DNA of 64,000 nt from Algirhabdus cladophorae (GTDB taxonomy: Bacteria; Pseudomonadota; Alphaproteobacteria; Rhodobacterales; Rhodobacteraceae): contig NZ_CP173029.1 in the NCBI RefSeq assembly GCF_044772865.1, positions 2,232,001 through 2,296,000 on the forward strand. Direction: 5' to 3'. A program made the translations under genes and the position numbers. The notes below the pieces were generated by a model that saw only the letters and a program-made list of their open reading frames with translations, searched no databases and had not been told where the DNA came from. Shown here piece after piece: positions 52,251 through 60,550 of this stretch (position 1 is the first letter of the stretch; every line of letters starts with the position of its first letter).

Positions 52251-53192
52251 TTATTCACCGATGATTTTGTTCATCTCAGCGATGTTCATGCGGTCGGCTT
52301 CGATCCGGGCCGTGGCCTCGGCCGTGCCTTCCCAGTAGAGCCGCGCACCAGTTTCAGCCATCAGTGTTTGGCCTTCTTCGCTGGAAATCACCTGCTGTGC
52401 CACGTCCGCGATCACGTCGATAACTTCTTGAGGTGTGCCTTTCTTTACAAAAAGACCATTCCACAATTCCAACTCGGACACGCCGGACTGTTCAGACAAG
52501 GTTGCGACGTCTGGCAATTTGCCAATCCGTTCGGACCCGATATTGGCCAGCACTTTGACATCATCCAAGCACGGTTCGATCAAGGCCAATGTGGTGTTGA
52601 TCACATCTGCATCCCCAGACGACAGCGAGTTACAATCGAGCATGTCAAAGGCCGCGTCATCCGCAAACTCAAACTCCATCAAAGCAGCGCCTGCAAAGGT
52701 GGCTTTGGTCGGCGCAAGGCCAGCTCCAAAATGTCCAAGCACCACGTCATTGTCTTGGGCGTGGGCCGCAAGCCCTGTCATATCCGAATACGGTGCGTCG
52801 CCCGCAGCGGCCAGAATGAACGGATAGGTGAGGTAGACACCAATTGGGGTAAAGCTGTCTTCCTCAATGCCGATACCGATATTGGGGCCAACAACGGGCA
52901 CACCAATCACAAATGAGCCGATGACAGAGCCATCAGTGGGGCCATTGAGGACTTCTAGTGCGCCCGGAAAAGGGCCATCACCGCCACCGGGACGGTTTAC
53001 GACAGAGGCGGACACGCCGGATACTTCTTGCAGTTTGGCCGCGATCATGCGGGTTGTGATGTCTTCGAAATCGCCCGGTGGAAAGGGCACAATAAACTGT
53101 ACCGGCGCCGTTGGGTATTCCGCCATTGCAGGCATGCCGCCTGCAAGGATCGTTGTCGCCGCAAGCGCGGCAGTAAGTGCGAATTTTTTCAT
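52251..53192 (-). CDS. tctC: Tripartite tricarboxylate-type (TTT) substrate-binding protein
   Basis: A 313-residue periplasmic binding protein. Signal peptide MKKFALTAALAATTILAGGMPAMA, then YPTAPVQFIVPFPPGDFEDITTRMIA, the start typical of TctC/BugT proteins (P-x-x-P-G-G-x-x-D with variation here: PFPPGDFEDI). VVNRPGGGDGP and the ALIEPCLDDVKVLANIGSERIGKLPDVATLSEQ region also match. The mature protein holds two cysteines (DCNSLSSG and EPCLDD) that may pair. Binding proteins of this class capture carboxylate-bearing molecules, including aromatic acids. It is the third gene of the operon after tctB and tctA. Confidence 0.9.
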   Translation of the reverse strand: MKKFALTAALAATTILAGGMPAMAEYPTAPVQFIVPFPPGDFEDITTRMIAAKLQEVSGVSASVVNRPGGGDGPFPGALEVLNGPTDGSVIGSFVIGVPVVGPNIGIGIEEDSFTPIGVYLTYPFILAAAGDAPYSDMTGLAAHAQDNDVVLGHFGAGLAPTKATFAGAALMEFEFADDAAFDMLDCNSLSSGDADVINTTLALIEPCLDDVKVLANIGSERIGKLPDVATLSEQSGVSELELWNGLFVKKGTPQEVIDVIADVAQQVISSEEGQTLMAETGARLYWEGTAEATARIEADRMNIAEMNKIIGE

Positions 53193-53214
53193 TGGTAGTC
53201 TCCCGTTGTTTTGG

Positions 53215-54711
53215 TCATGTTTGATAGTCCGTGCGTCTATTTTTGAGTGACGTCCAAATGATGAATCCTATGACCATAAGGATCACCACGAATAGGGTGC
53301 CCGATACAGGGCGGTTGATAAGGTCCACAGCAGATTTAATCTGGCCCGCCCCAGCGGTGAGGCGCTCGACGATGATCGAGCCAAGCACAAGGCCCAAAAC
53401 GATGGGCACAAGCGGCCAGTCAAGGCGGCGCAGCACAAAGCCGATAAAGCCAAAGATGACCGCAAAAATGCAATCTGTCAGGCTGTTTCGGATCGAATAG
53501 ACGCCAACAAACGATAAAATCATGATGAAGGCCCCTAAAAACCGGTTGGGGATATAGACCATTTTGGCGATGTATTTTGTGGAAACAAGAAGGGTCACAA
53601 GGACCAGCACATTGATAATCAACAGCGCTGTAAACAGGCTGAACAGGAAATCTGGGTTGTTTTCAAAGATATCTGGTCCCGGTTTAATCCCCGCATCAAA
53701 AAAGACCACCATCATCATTGCGGTCAGCGCCTCGCCCGGCACGCCCAGCGCCAGCAGCGGGATCATCGCAGCTGCAGGGACCGCGTTGTTAGAGGTCTCT
53801 GAAGCGATCAACCCTTCCGAGGATCCATGGCCAAAGCGTGCTGGATCTTTCGACAACGAGCGCGCTGTGGAATAGCTAAAGAACTGCGCCACAAACTCGC
53901 CCACACCGGGGATAATCCCCATAACAGTGCCGTAGCAGGCCGAAAAAAAGGTGATCAGTTTACGTCCTGCGATCTCGCGAAACCCACTGAGCAGTCCACC
54001 AGTAATACGCGCCTCCGGCGGATCATCATCCTTGCCCACCATCAGGTTCAACGCTTGCGACAGGGCAAAAATGCCTACGATGACCACGATCAGGTTAAAG
54101 CCCGAATAGAGGTATTCGATGTCAAAAGTGTACCGGTCTATTTTGCGGGTCGATTGGCGACCGATCATCGCAATCAGGAAACCAAAGCCGAACAAAAGGG
54201 CCGCAATGCCCATGGTTTGGCGGTGCGCTGCGACCAATAAAACACCGCCCAAGACCGCTGCCATCAAAATGTCGCGCTGGCCAAACAGTGCCCCAAGATC
54301 GCGCAGATAAGGACCAAAGACGAAAAGGGCGATCAGCGCCATAAGGATCGAGAAACAGCCGCCGAAGAAGGAGGCAGAATAGGCCAAGGATAAAGCCCGC
54401 GAAGCCTCGCCCCGCCGCGTCATCGCATAGCCGTCATATGTGGTGAGGGCGTTCACAGGCGTACCGGGTGTATTGATCAAGATGGCCGGAATGGCTCCGC
54501 CATACATCGACGAACCATATACCCCCAACAACAAAACAAGGCTGACGAGGTCGTCCAAAAACACTGTGGCAGGCAGCAAAATTGCGATGGCAATCGCAGG
54601 CCCAATGCCGGGAACCGCACCGATGATGAGACCACCAACAGAGCCGATCACAATTGCCAGCAGAACCGCCGGCTGCATCAAGCTGTCCAATCCTGCAAGA
54701 AACGCTTCCAT
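53215..54711 (-). CDS. tctA: TTT transporter large membrane subunit
   Basis: A 498-residue polytopic membrane protein. Diagnostic TctA stretches are VGGLIIGAVPGIGPAIAIAILLPATVFLD, SSMYGGAIPAILINTPGTPVNALTTYDGYAMTRRGEASRAL and the second repeat CYGTVMGIIPGVGEFVAQFFSYSTARSLSKDP with SNNAVPAAAMIPLLALGVPGEALTAMMM. ATG 54711 has AGGGG upstream and begins at MEAFLAGLDSL; a TTG two codons earlier opens the frame. It forms the transport channel with TctB. Confidence 0.93.
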   Translation of the reverse strand: MEAFLAGLDSLMQPAVLLAIVIGSVGGLIIGAVPGIGPAIAIAILLPATVFLDDLVSLVLLLGVYGSSMYGGAIPAILINTPGTPVNALTTYDGYAMTRRGEASRALSLAYSASFFGGCFSILMALIALFVFGPYLRDLGALFGQRDILMAAVLGGVLLVAAHRQTMGIAALLFGFGFLIAMIGRQSTRKIDRYTFDIEYLYSGFNLIVVIVGIFALSQALNLMVGKDDDPPEARITGGLLSGFREIAGRKLITFFSACYGTVMGIIPGVGEFVAQFFSYSTARSLSKDPARFGHGSSEGLIASETSNNAVPAAAMIPLLALGVPGEALTAMMMVVFFDAGIKPGPDIFENNPDFLFSLFTALLIINVLVLVTLLVSTKYIAKMVYIPNRFLGAFIMILSFVGVYSIRNSLTDCIFAVIFGFIGFVLRRLDWPLVPIVLGLVLGSIIVERLTAGAGQIKSAVDLINRPVSGTLFVVILMVIGFIIWTSLKNRRTDYQT

Positions 54712-54720
54712 CGCCAACCC

Positions 54721-55455
54721 CTAGAAATACGTCAACATAAACGCCCGCGTCGCCGCAGGCAGTTGATCATAAAGCCAGATGCTGATCGGTGTTTTGATCT
54801 GCAAAAACGTGCGAAAGGCGATGACCACAGCAAAGCTGGTGACAAATCCAGTCAGCAGCCATGACCGGCTGCGATACCCCAAGCGCCATGTCAGGTAGGT
54901 ACCCAAAATCAAAGTGGATACAAGGTAGCCCAGGATTGGCACAATTAATGTGTAGCCAATGAAGTAGACAACATATTCCAAGGCCGCCGCGTATTTTGTC
55001 AGCTCAAAATAGGCGCTTGTGGGCAGCAAAAAGCGTTTGCGCCATGCGGTTTCCTTCCAAGAGGCGCGCAGATTCCACAAGGCTGCGGGCACAAAGACCA
55101 GCAAACACAGCAAGGGGGCGACCCATGACTGTTTCAGGATCCGCCCAAGTCGCGTGACCCGGCCATCAATCTCGGCAAGACCAAATTGATAGGCAACATA
55201 GGTGCCAAAGTCGTCCGGCAGTTTACGGCTATCCCATCCCGTTTGCGTCCAGAAGAAAGCCAGAAAAAACAGGGCGATCACGGCTGCCGCTAAGGAGACT
55301 TGCAAATCGCCACGGGTGCGAGAAAACTTAAACAGATCCTCCACTTTGACCTTTTTGTCAGGCCTGCATTCGCTTTGAAACTTGCTCAAGGTGTCTGTCG
55401 GAACGGCCTCGTCAAAGAGATACAATTCTGCAGATGTCTGTGGCCCAGTTGTCAT
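54721..55455 (-). CDS. tctB: TTT transporter small membrane subunit (TctB-like)
   Basis: A 244-residue membrane protein with about five hydrophobic segments (LQVSLAAAVIALFFLAFFW, WVAPLLCLLVFVPAALW, YVVYFIGYTLIVPILGYLVSTLILGTYLTW, SWLLTGFVTSFAVVIAFRTF). The late segment with a final amphipathic stretch and LP near the C-terminus fits TctB, although it is longer than most members because of a hydrophilic N-terminal 45 residues. ATG 55455 is the first ATG after a weak purine stretch; an opening at 55476 is less likely. It is the first gene of the nine-gene operon, with the promoter presumably within 55456-55610. Confidence 0.75.
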   Translation of the reverse strand: MTTGPQTSAELYLFDEAVPTDTLSKFQSECRPDKKVKVEDLFKFSRTRGDLQVSLAAAVIALFFLAFFWTQTGWDSRKLPDDFGTYVAYQFGLAEIDGRVTRLGRILKQSWVAPLLCLLVFVPAALWNLRASWKETAWRKRFLLPTSAYFELTKYAAALEYVVYFIGYTLIVPILGYLVSTLILGTYLTWRLGYRSRSWLLTGFVTSFAVVIAFRTFLQIKTPISIWLYDQLPAATRAFMLTYF

Positions 55456-55987
55456 CGCAGGGATCCACACCGCCAAGCAACGCCTTTGAAAAGCGCGATT
55501 TCGAACACAAGGCGAGCAGAAAAATTCATGGCTTGGACACTGCTGAACTTAAAAGATGACGACGTCTTTCCTCAGCTTGGCCAGTATTAATTAACATGTC
55601 AATTAATTTGACGGTTGATTACTTTCCACACTGCGTTGGCTCTATAGATCTCAGGGTAAATGCAGTGACACAGGTTGCCCATGGTGGGCAGTACGGGCCT
55701 ACCTTTATCCATGACAAGTGCGGTGCGTTCAAAAACACGCTGTTGTGGATCGGTCCTATCGCTACGCGCACGAAGCAAAGCACAACATCCTGCTACGGCG
55801 TGGGTTTTTAGCCATTTTAAGCGCGACAGGCGCAACCATCATTTGACAAACACACCAACGCCGCTGACACTCACGTTAACGAATAGCGGCGCGATAGGCG
55901 GGGGCGTACTGTGATCTCTACAATATTTTTGCGGAAATTGAGTGTTCAGGGGTATGATACAAGGCCCCTCATCTTGGATCATCTTCA
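55456..55987. other. Intergenic control region, divergent tct operon and ProW-like gene
   Basis: 532 bases without a convincing gene; small open frames on both strands show no recognisable protein. The region holds the AT-rich palindrome at 55586-55607 and a hairpin with CGCCGCT (55859-55865) and AGCGGCG (55885-55891) arms around a CGTTAACG palindrome, upstream of the permease gene. Confidence 0.45.
55586..55607. promoter_or_regulatory. AT-rich palindrome, candidate operator of the tct/P450 operon
   Basis: ATTAATTA-ACATGT-CAATTAAT is symmetric at all but one position pair over 22 bases. It overlaps a second repeat, GTCAA-TTAAT-TTGAC (55598-55612). It lies about 130 bases upstream of tctB. 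Size and symmetry fit a TetR-type site, and the operon's own last gene encodes a TetR domain. Confidence 0.5.
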
Positions 55988-57979
55988 ATGACCGATATGT
56001 CCCAAGCCCCGTCCCCAAGCACAGACCACCCCGCACAATCTGGCGGAATTTCGACGCGGCAAGCGACGATCTGGGGTCTTTTGGCCCTAGCCGTTGCTTT
56101 GATTGTTCTGAAACCTTGGTTACCCGAATGGATGGTGCGTGTACCAGAAAGCTGGGTCTTGCCTTGGGCGGATTGGTTGGATGCCGGTTTTGCATGGCTG
56201 CAAAATGATCTTGGCCTAATCCATGTGACCCGCACCATTGCAGGATGGCTTGGGTTCCTGATCGATGCCATGGCAAACGTGCTTTACGGCAAATCGCGAT
56301 GGCCCCGAATAGACGCCTTGCCGTGGTCTGTTGTCGCCGCTTGTGCCGCTGTTTTGGGCTATTGGCTGGGTGGATGGAAACTGGCCCTCTTGGCCGGAGG
56401 CACCTTCATCTGGACAGCCTTGATGGGCCAATGGAAATGGGCCATGGAGACCATGTCCGTCATCATGGTCGCAGCCCCTGTAGGGTTCTTGTTGGGTCTT
56501 GTTTTGGGCATCTCAGCATGGAATTCAAAACTGGTTGAAAAGCTGCTGCGCCCGATCTTGTTGGTGCTGCAAACGCTGCCTTTTTATTCCTACCTGTTGC
56601 CTGCGGTTATCTTTTTCAAAGTCGGCCCAACAGCCGCTTCTGTGGCCACAATCGTCTATTCGATGCCGCCGATTATCCTGATGACGATCGTTGGTCTGAA
56701 ACAAGTGCCTTCTGATGTGATTGAAGCCGGTAAAATGTCTGGGGCCACGCGCTGGCAAATGTTGCGCCATGTCTACATTCCCTCTGCACGCACCGAGATC
56801 CTCGTCGGCCTGAACCAAGTCATCATGCTGTCACTGGCGATGGTCGTTCTGACTGCCTTCATCGGCATGCCGGGGCTTGGGGCCAAGCTGTTGGCGATGA
56901 TGAATAGCTTTAAGCTGGGGCGGTCGTTTGAGATTGGCGTGACGATTGTGTTGCTGGCAGTGACGCTGGACCGGCTGAGCAAAGCATGGGTCGTCAAGCA
57001 GCCCGTTCATTTTGAAAAGGGCACTCCTTGGTGGAAACAGCATTTGTTCCTAGTCTTGGGCCTTGCTGCGTTTGTGGTGTTCATGGCGTTGGCGCAAGTG
57101 TTCCCAATTCTGGACGAAGTGGGCCGTAAGCAATCCCTGTCCATGGGCAAAGAAATCGATGTGCTAATCAAAGGATTCCTTAACCTTGAATGGGTCAAAG
57201 CAATTGCCGGAGGGATCCGATGGTTCTTTAATCTTTGGGTTCTGATCCCAACTGAGAAAGCACTGCTCTATGTACCAACGCTTGCGATTATCCTGATGGT
57301 CACTGGCGTCAGTTATGCATTAGGTGGATGGCTCCCGGGCCTCATTGGCCTCTTATTCTTTTCTGCTGTCGCACAGTTGGGTTGGTGGGATCGGGCTATG
57401 CTGACCTTGCATGCAACAGTGACAGCGGTCTTCTTGTCGTTCCTCTTTGGCTTGCCCCTCGCTATTTGGGCGGCGCGCACAGAACGGGCCTCCCGATGGA
57501 TGATCTTTGTGTGCGACACGGCGCAGACCTTCCCAAGCTTCATCTATTTGCTGCCCGCGATTATGCTCTTTGGGATCACACCTGTGACTGTCATCTTTGC
57601 CATTTTGATCTACACCATGGTGCCCGTTATTCGCTACACCATCGAAGGATTGCGCGGGGTCTCGCCCGAGATCACCGAAGCTGCGGATATGTCTGGGGCC
57701 ACACGGTCGCAAAAGCTGTGGAATGTTCAATTGCCCATGGCCATGCCAACGATCGCAGTGGGCCTGAACCAAGCGTTCATCTTTGCCTTTTTCATGGTCA
57801 TTATCGCGGCCTTTATTGGCACCCGCGATTTGGGTCAGGAAATGCAGCGCACCCTTGCCGGGACCAATTTGGGGGCAAATTTCACGCTTGGATTTTCAGT
57901 GGTCTTTATGGCGCTGACCTTTGATATTGCGATCAATTCATGGGCCGCGCGTCGGCGCAAAATCCTCGGGCTGGATTAG
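55988..57979 (+). CDS. Fused double ProW-like ABC transporter permease
   Basis: A 663-residue inner-membrane protein made of two binding-protein-dependent permease domains of the glycine betaine/proline (ProW/OpuAB) type. Each half carries the cytoplasmic EAA-loop that docks the ATPase: EAGKMSGATRWQMLRHVYIPSA in the first and EAADMSGATRSQKLWNVQLPMA in the second. Preceding stretches also repeat (LLVLQTLPFYSYLLPAVIFF; CDTAQTFPSFIYLLPAIMLFG). With both permease halves in one chain, only an ATPase and a binding protein are needed, yet neither is in the window. The start ATG has only a weak GGAT upstream. Betaine-like or DMSP-like uptake is plausible given the GcvT-like neighbour. Confidence 0.88.
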   Translation: MTDMSQAPSPSTDHPAQSGGISTRQATIWGLLALAVALIVLKPWLPEWMVRVPESWVLPWADWLDAGFAWLQNDLGLIHVTRTIAGWLGFLIDAMANVLYGKSRWPRIDALPWSVVAACAAVLGYWLGGWKLALLAGGTFIWTALMGQWKWAMETMSVIMVAAPVGFLLGLVLGISAWNSKLVEKLLRPILLVLQTLPFYSYLLPAVIFFKVGPTAASVATIVYSMPPIILMTIVGLKQVPSDVIEAGKMSGATRWQMLRHVYIPSARTEILVGLNQVIMLSLAMVVLTAFIGMPGLGAKLLAMMNSFKLGRSFEIGVTIVLLAVTLDRLSKAWVVKQPVHFEKGTPWWKQHLFLVLGLAAFVVFMALAQVFPILDEVGRKQSLSMGKEIDVLIKGFLNLEWVKAIAGGIRWFFNLWVLIPTEKALLYVPTLAIILMVTGVSYALGGWLPGLIGLLFFSAVAQLGWWDRAMLTLHATVTAVFLSFLFGLPLAIWAARTERASRWMIFVCDTAQTFPSFIYLLPAIMLFGITPVTVIFAILIYTMVPVIRYTIEGLRGVSPEITEAADMSGATRSQKLWNVQLPMAMPTIAVGLNQAFIFAFFMVIIAAFIGTRDLGQEMQRTLAGTNLGANFTLGFSVVFMALTFDIAINSWAARRRKILGLD

Positions 57980-58003
57980 ATCACAGAACCAAAGACGCGC
58001 CGT

Positions 58004-58168
58004 TCACGGACCCTCGCGCAAATGCGCCCAAACAAAAATAAGGCAGGCTACAAAAAACAGTAGGCTGCCTGTCATGGCCCAGAAGTGGCCCACGCTTGCC
58101 ACGATATAGGCCACCGACGAGGCGATGAACAAAAGCCAGCCGATCATAATCAACGCATTATTTTTCAA
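58004..58168 (-). CDS. Small two-helix membrane protein
   Basis: A 54-residue protein, (M)KNNALIMIGWLLFIASSV..., with two hydrophobic segments (IMIGWLLFIASSVAYIVASVG and MTGSLLFFVACLIFVWA) and a short charged tail. The start is taken as TTG 58168, which has GGAAG six bases upstream; a GTG at 58207 would add 13 polar residues. Short proteins with this layout are common single genes in Rhodobacteraceae, but I cannot assign a function. Confidence 0.6.
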   Translation of the reverse strand: MKNNALIMIGWLLFIASSVAYIVASVGHFWAMTGSLLFFVACLIFVWAHLREGP

Positions 58169-58246
58169 AGCTTGGCTTCCGTTTGTGCAAATGTCGTGGC
58201 CCCCCACCCACTGCGCGCAGGCTGGGTTAAGGGGCCACAGTCAGAC

Positions 58247-59440
58247 TTATGCCGTCGCTGGACGGTCAGGAATATCAACAAGCTTGCCGCGCGGAATTTC
58301 GCAATCCTGATCATACATCGGTAAGCCCACGACTTCGCCTGCGTGCAGTTCGCCATCCTTGCATTTGATCTCGACAGACAAGCCAACGCCGTGGGCCGTG
58401 TCATCCATCAACCCAATGCCAATCCCGTGCCCAAGATAGGGCGAGGTTGCCCCTGCCGTCACAGTACCAATTTTAACACCATCCACGTAAATACCGCCTG
58501 AAATCAGCGGCTCGCCTGTGGCGCATTTCAGACCATGGGAACGGCGTTCTTTGGGGGCGATAGCCAGTGATGCTTTGCCAATAAAGTCGCCTTTGTCTTC
58601 ATCGACGAAACGCCCAAGCCCTGCCTCATAGGGTGTTGTGTTCATGTTGAAATCGGCACCCGCATTCAGAATGCCAGCCTCAATGCGCCGAATATTCATG
58701 GCATCCAACCCAAAGATTTCCAGCCCGTACTCGGCGCCAGCAGCCTTGAGATGCGCCCAAAGCGCGTCGGCGTCGTGGTGCGGTTCAGTGTAGAATTCAA
58801 AACCCAACTCATTAGTGTAGCCCGTGCGCGTGATAATGACTTCTTGGCCGCCAAAATCCACGCGGGCCACAGCGAAATAAGTGAACTTCTCGGGCAGCCC
58901 ATCTTTTGCTGCGGCTTCAAGGATCTTCAGCGCATTGGGGCCTTGAATTTGGCTAACAAAAACATCTGGATCGATAATCTCAACATCCATGCCAGCCGCA
59001 TGGGCACGGGCCCATGAATAAAAATCGCCGTCAGCCTGCGCGTACCAGAACCGGTCCTTGGCCAGTCGCAATAGGATCCCATCGACCAAAAGGCCGCCGT
59101 CCTCGTAACACGCTAGGCCATAACCGCAGCGGTTCACTTTGACCTTGGTTATGTCTTTGGTGAACAATTTATCGAGCAGGCGTTCTGCATCGGGGCCGCG
59201 AAACTCTAGTGGGAATTCGCCTGTGTTCAAAAGGGCGGCCTCACGACGCAAACGCCAATAGCCGTCCTCGGTGGTATGGTCGTCAAAACAGACCGCCATC
59301 AGACGCCGGTTATAAACGCAATAATGCGCGCCTTTTGGCTGTTCATGGGCGTGAAACGGGTGGCGTGTGATCGAGTAGTCCCACCCTGCCCCGGGCAAGT
59401 CTGTGACCACACTTCTGGTATTTCCGTCGCTTGAGCGCAT
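58247..59440 (-). CDS. GcvT/DmdA-family aminomethyltransferase-like protein
   Basis: A 397-residue protein with the folate-binding GcvT fold: RREAALLNTGEFPLEFRGPDAERLLDKLFTKDI, YGLACYEDGGLLVDGILLRLAKDRFWYAQADGD, VSQIQGPNALKILEA, TRTGYTNELGFEFYTEPHHDADALW, RIEAGILNAGADFN and the C-terminal barrel KIGTVTAGATSPYLGHGIGIGLM. There is no FAD domain, so it is either a glycine-cleavage T-like methyl carrier or a DmdA-type demethylase acting on a methylated sulfur or nitrogen compound. AAGGGAG precedes the ATG. It is divergent from a GcvA-like LysR gene and near a betaine-type permease; neither partner proves the substrate. Confidence 0.85.
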   Translation of the reverse strand: MRSSDGNTRSVVTDLPGAGWDYSITRHPFHAHEQPKGAHYCVYNRRLMAVCFDDHTTEDGYWRLRREAALLNTGEFPLEFRGPDAERLLDKLFTKDITKVKVNRCGYGLACYEDGGLLVDGILLRLAKDRFWYAQADGDFYSWARAHAAGMDVEIIDPDVFVSQIQGPNALKILEAAAKDGLPEKFTYFAVARVDFGGQEVIITRTGYTNELGFEFYTEPHHDADALWAHLKAAGAEYGLEIFGLDAMNIRRIEAGILNAGADFNMNTTPYEAGLGRFVDEDKGDFIGKASLAIAPKERRSHGLKCATGEPLISGGIYVDGVKIGTVTAGATSPYLGHGIGIGLMDDTAHGVGLSVEIKCKDGELHAGEVVGLPMYDQDCEIPRGKLVDIPDRPATA

Positions 59441-59576
59441 GTTTGTCTCCCTTAAGTTCTACAGAGGCCGTGCCGCTTGTTGATTAGATATCCTGACAGT
59501 CTGCGGACAGGATATTTGCGTCCTTGCCCAAAGGATAATAGGCTTCACACCATCACAGAAGACATTTGAAGTGCAC

Positions 59577-59584
59577 CTAATTAG
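59577..59584. promoter_or_regulatory. CTAATTAG, possible GcvA-type LysR box
   Basis: The palindrome CTAATTAG contains CTAAT on both strands, the pentamer found in E. coli GcvA binding sites. It lies 15 bases upstream of the GcvA-like LysR gene; a TTAG-N8-CTAA repeat (59581-59596) overlaps it. Confidence 0.4.
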
Positions 59585-59599
59585 CAGAAAAACTAACTT

Positions 59600-60550
59600 A
59601 TGACGGAATGGCTGCCCTCGTTGAATGCTTTGCGCGCACTCGAAGCGGTCGGTCGAAATCAAAGCTATCCGCGGGCCGCAGAGGAACTTGGCGTGACGCC
59701 GGCCGCCGTAAAGCAGCTTGTTGCCAAGCTGGAAGGTGCGTTTGGTCAGCGTCTTGTTGTGCGAAACGGGCGCGGCATTGCCCTGACCCCAGCTGCAACT
59801 TGTGCCCAAAGCGACCTTGCTGCTGCTATGCAATCCTTGACCAATGGGGTCCGGAAAATGCGGGACTTTGAAGCGCCGCAACGCCTGATCGTCTCGGTTG
59901 AGGCATCGCTGGCGACCACATGGCTGGTTCAACGCTTGCCGGGGTTTCGCAAGGAAAATCCGGGCATTGATGTATTGATCGACTCCACCCAAAAGATTGT
60001 GGACCTGAAGAACAGCGATGTTGATGTGGCCATCAGATACGGCGTGGCACCCGATCCCCAGCTGGTCACCGAACGCCTCTTTGATGACAGGGTTTTTCCA
60101 GCCTGCAGCCCAGCGCTGGCCCAAGAGCTGCAACAAGCCGCGCCTTCAAAGCACTTCACCTCAGCGCCATTGATTCATTGGGATCTATCGGATCAGCCTT
60201 GGGCCAAAACCACGAAAAAGTGGTTCGATTGGTCCGAATGGGCCACGCGACATCAGATCGCGACCATGGACACCAATTCAGGCCTTCGGTTCAGCGACTA
60301 TGGTCTGGCGGTTCAAGCGGCGATTTCAGGGCAAGGGGTGATCCTAGCCAGTTGGCCCATTCTTCTTGATCCGCTTGAGGCAGGCCTGCTGGTCCAACCT
60401 TTTCCAAATTACGCGGAACGCCCGGGGCTGGGTTATGATCTTGTGACAACAGCAGCCTCATTGGAAAAGCCGGAAGTGATGGCCTTCAAACACTGGATGA
60501 TGCGGGTCGCAGCGCACTTGGGTTCTGCAAAACAGACGCCCACCGATTGA
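59600..60550 (+). CDS. LysR family regulator, GcvA-like
   Basis: A 316-residue LysR protein of the GcvA subgroup. It opens LPSLNALRALEAVGRNQSYPRAAEELGVTPAAVKQLVAKLEGAFGQRLVVRNGRGIALTPAA, and the effector domain has SVEASLATTWLVQRLPGFRKENPGIDVLIDSTQKIVDLKNSDVDVAIRYG, a hallmark of GcvA relatives (S-x-A-x-x-W-L-x-x-R-L). It is divergent from the GcvT-like gene, which it probably controls from the intervening 159 bases. Confidence 0.9.
   Translation: MTEWLPSLNALRALEAVGRNQSYPRAAEELGVTPAAVKQLVAKLEGAFGQRLVVRNGRGIALTPAATCAQSDLAAAMQSLTNGVRKMRDFEAPQRLIVSVEASLATTWLVQRLPGFRKENPGIDVLIDSTQKIVDLKNSDVDVAIRYGVAPDPQLVTERLFDDRVFPACSPALAQELQQAAPSKHFTSAPLIHWDLSDQPWAKTTKKWFDWSEWATRHQIATMDTNSGLRFSDYGLAVQAAISGQGVILASWPILLDPLEAGLLVQPFPNYAERPGLGYDLVTTAASLEKPEVMAFKHWMMRVAAHLGSAKQTPTD

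Noticed and set aside
55596..55914. Short overlapping open frames on both strands in the tct control region
   Set aside because: No recognisable protein, poor start contexts, and they overlap the palindromic control elements.
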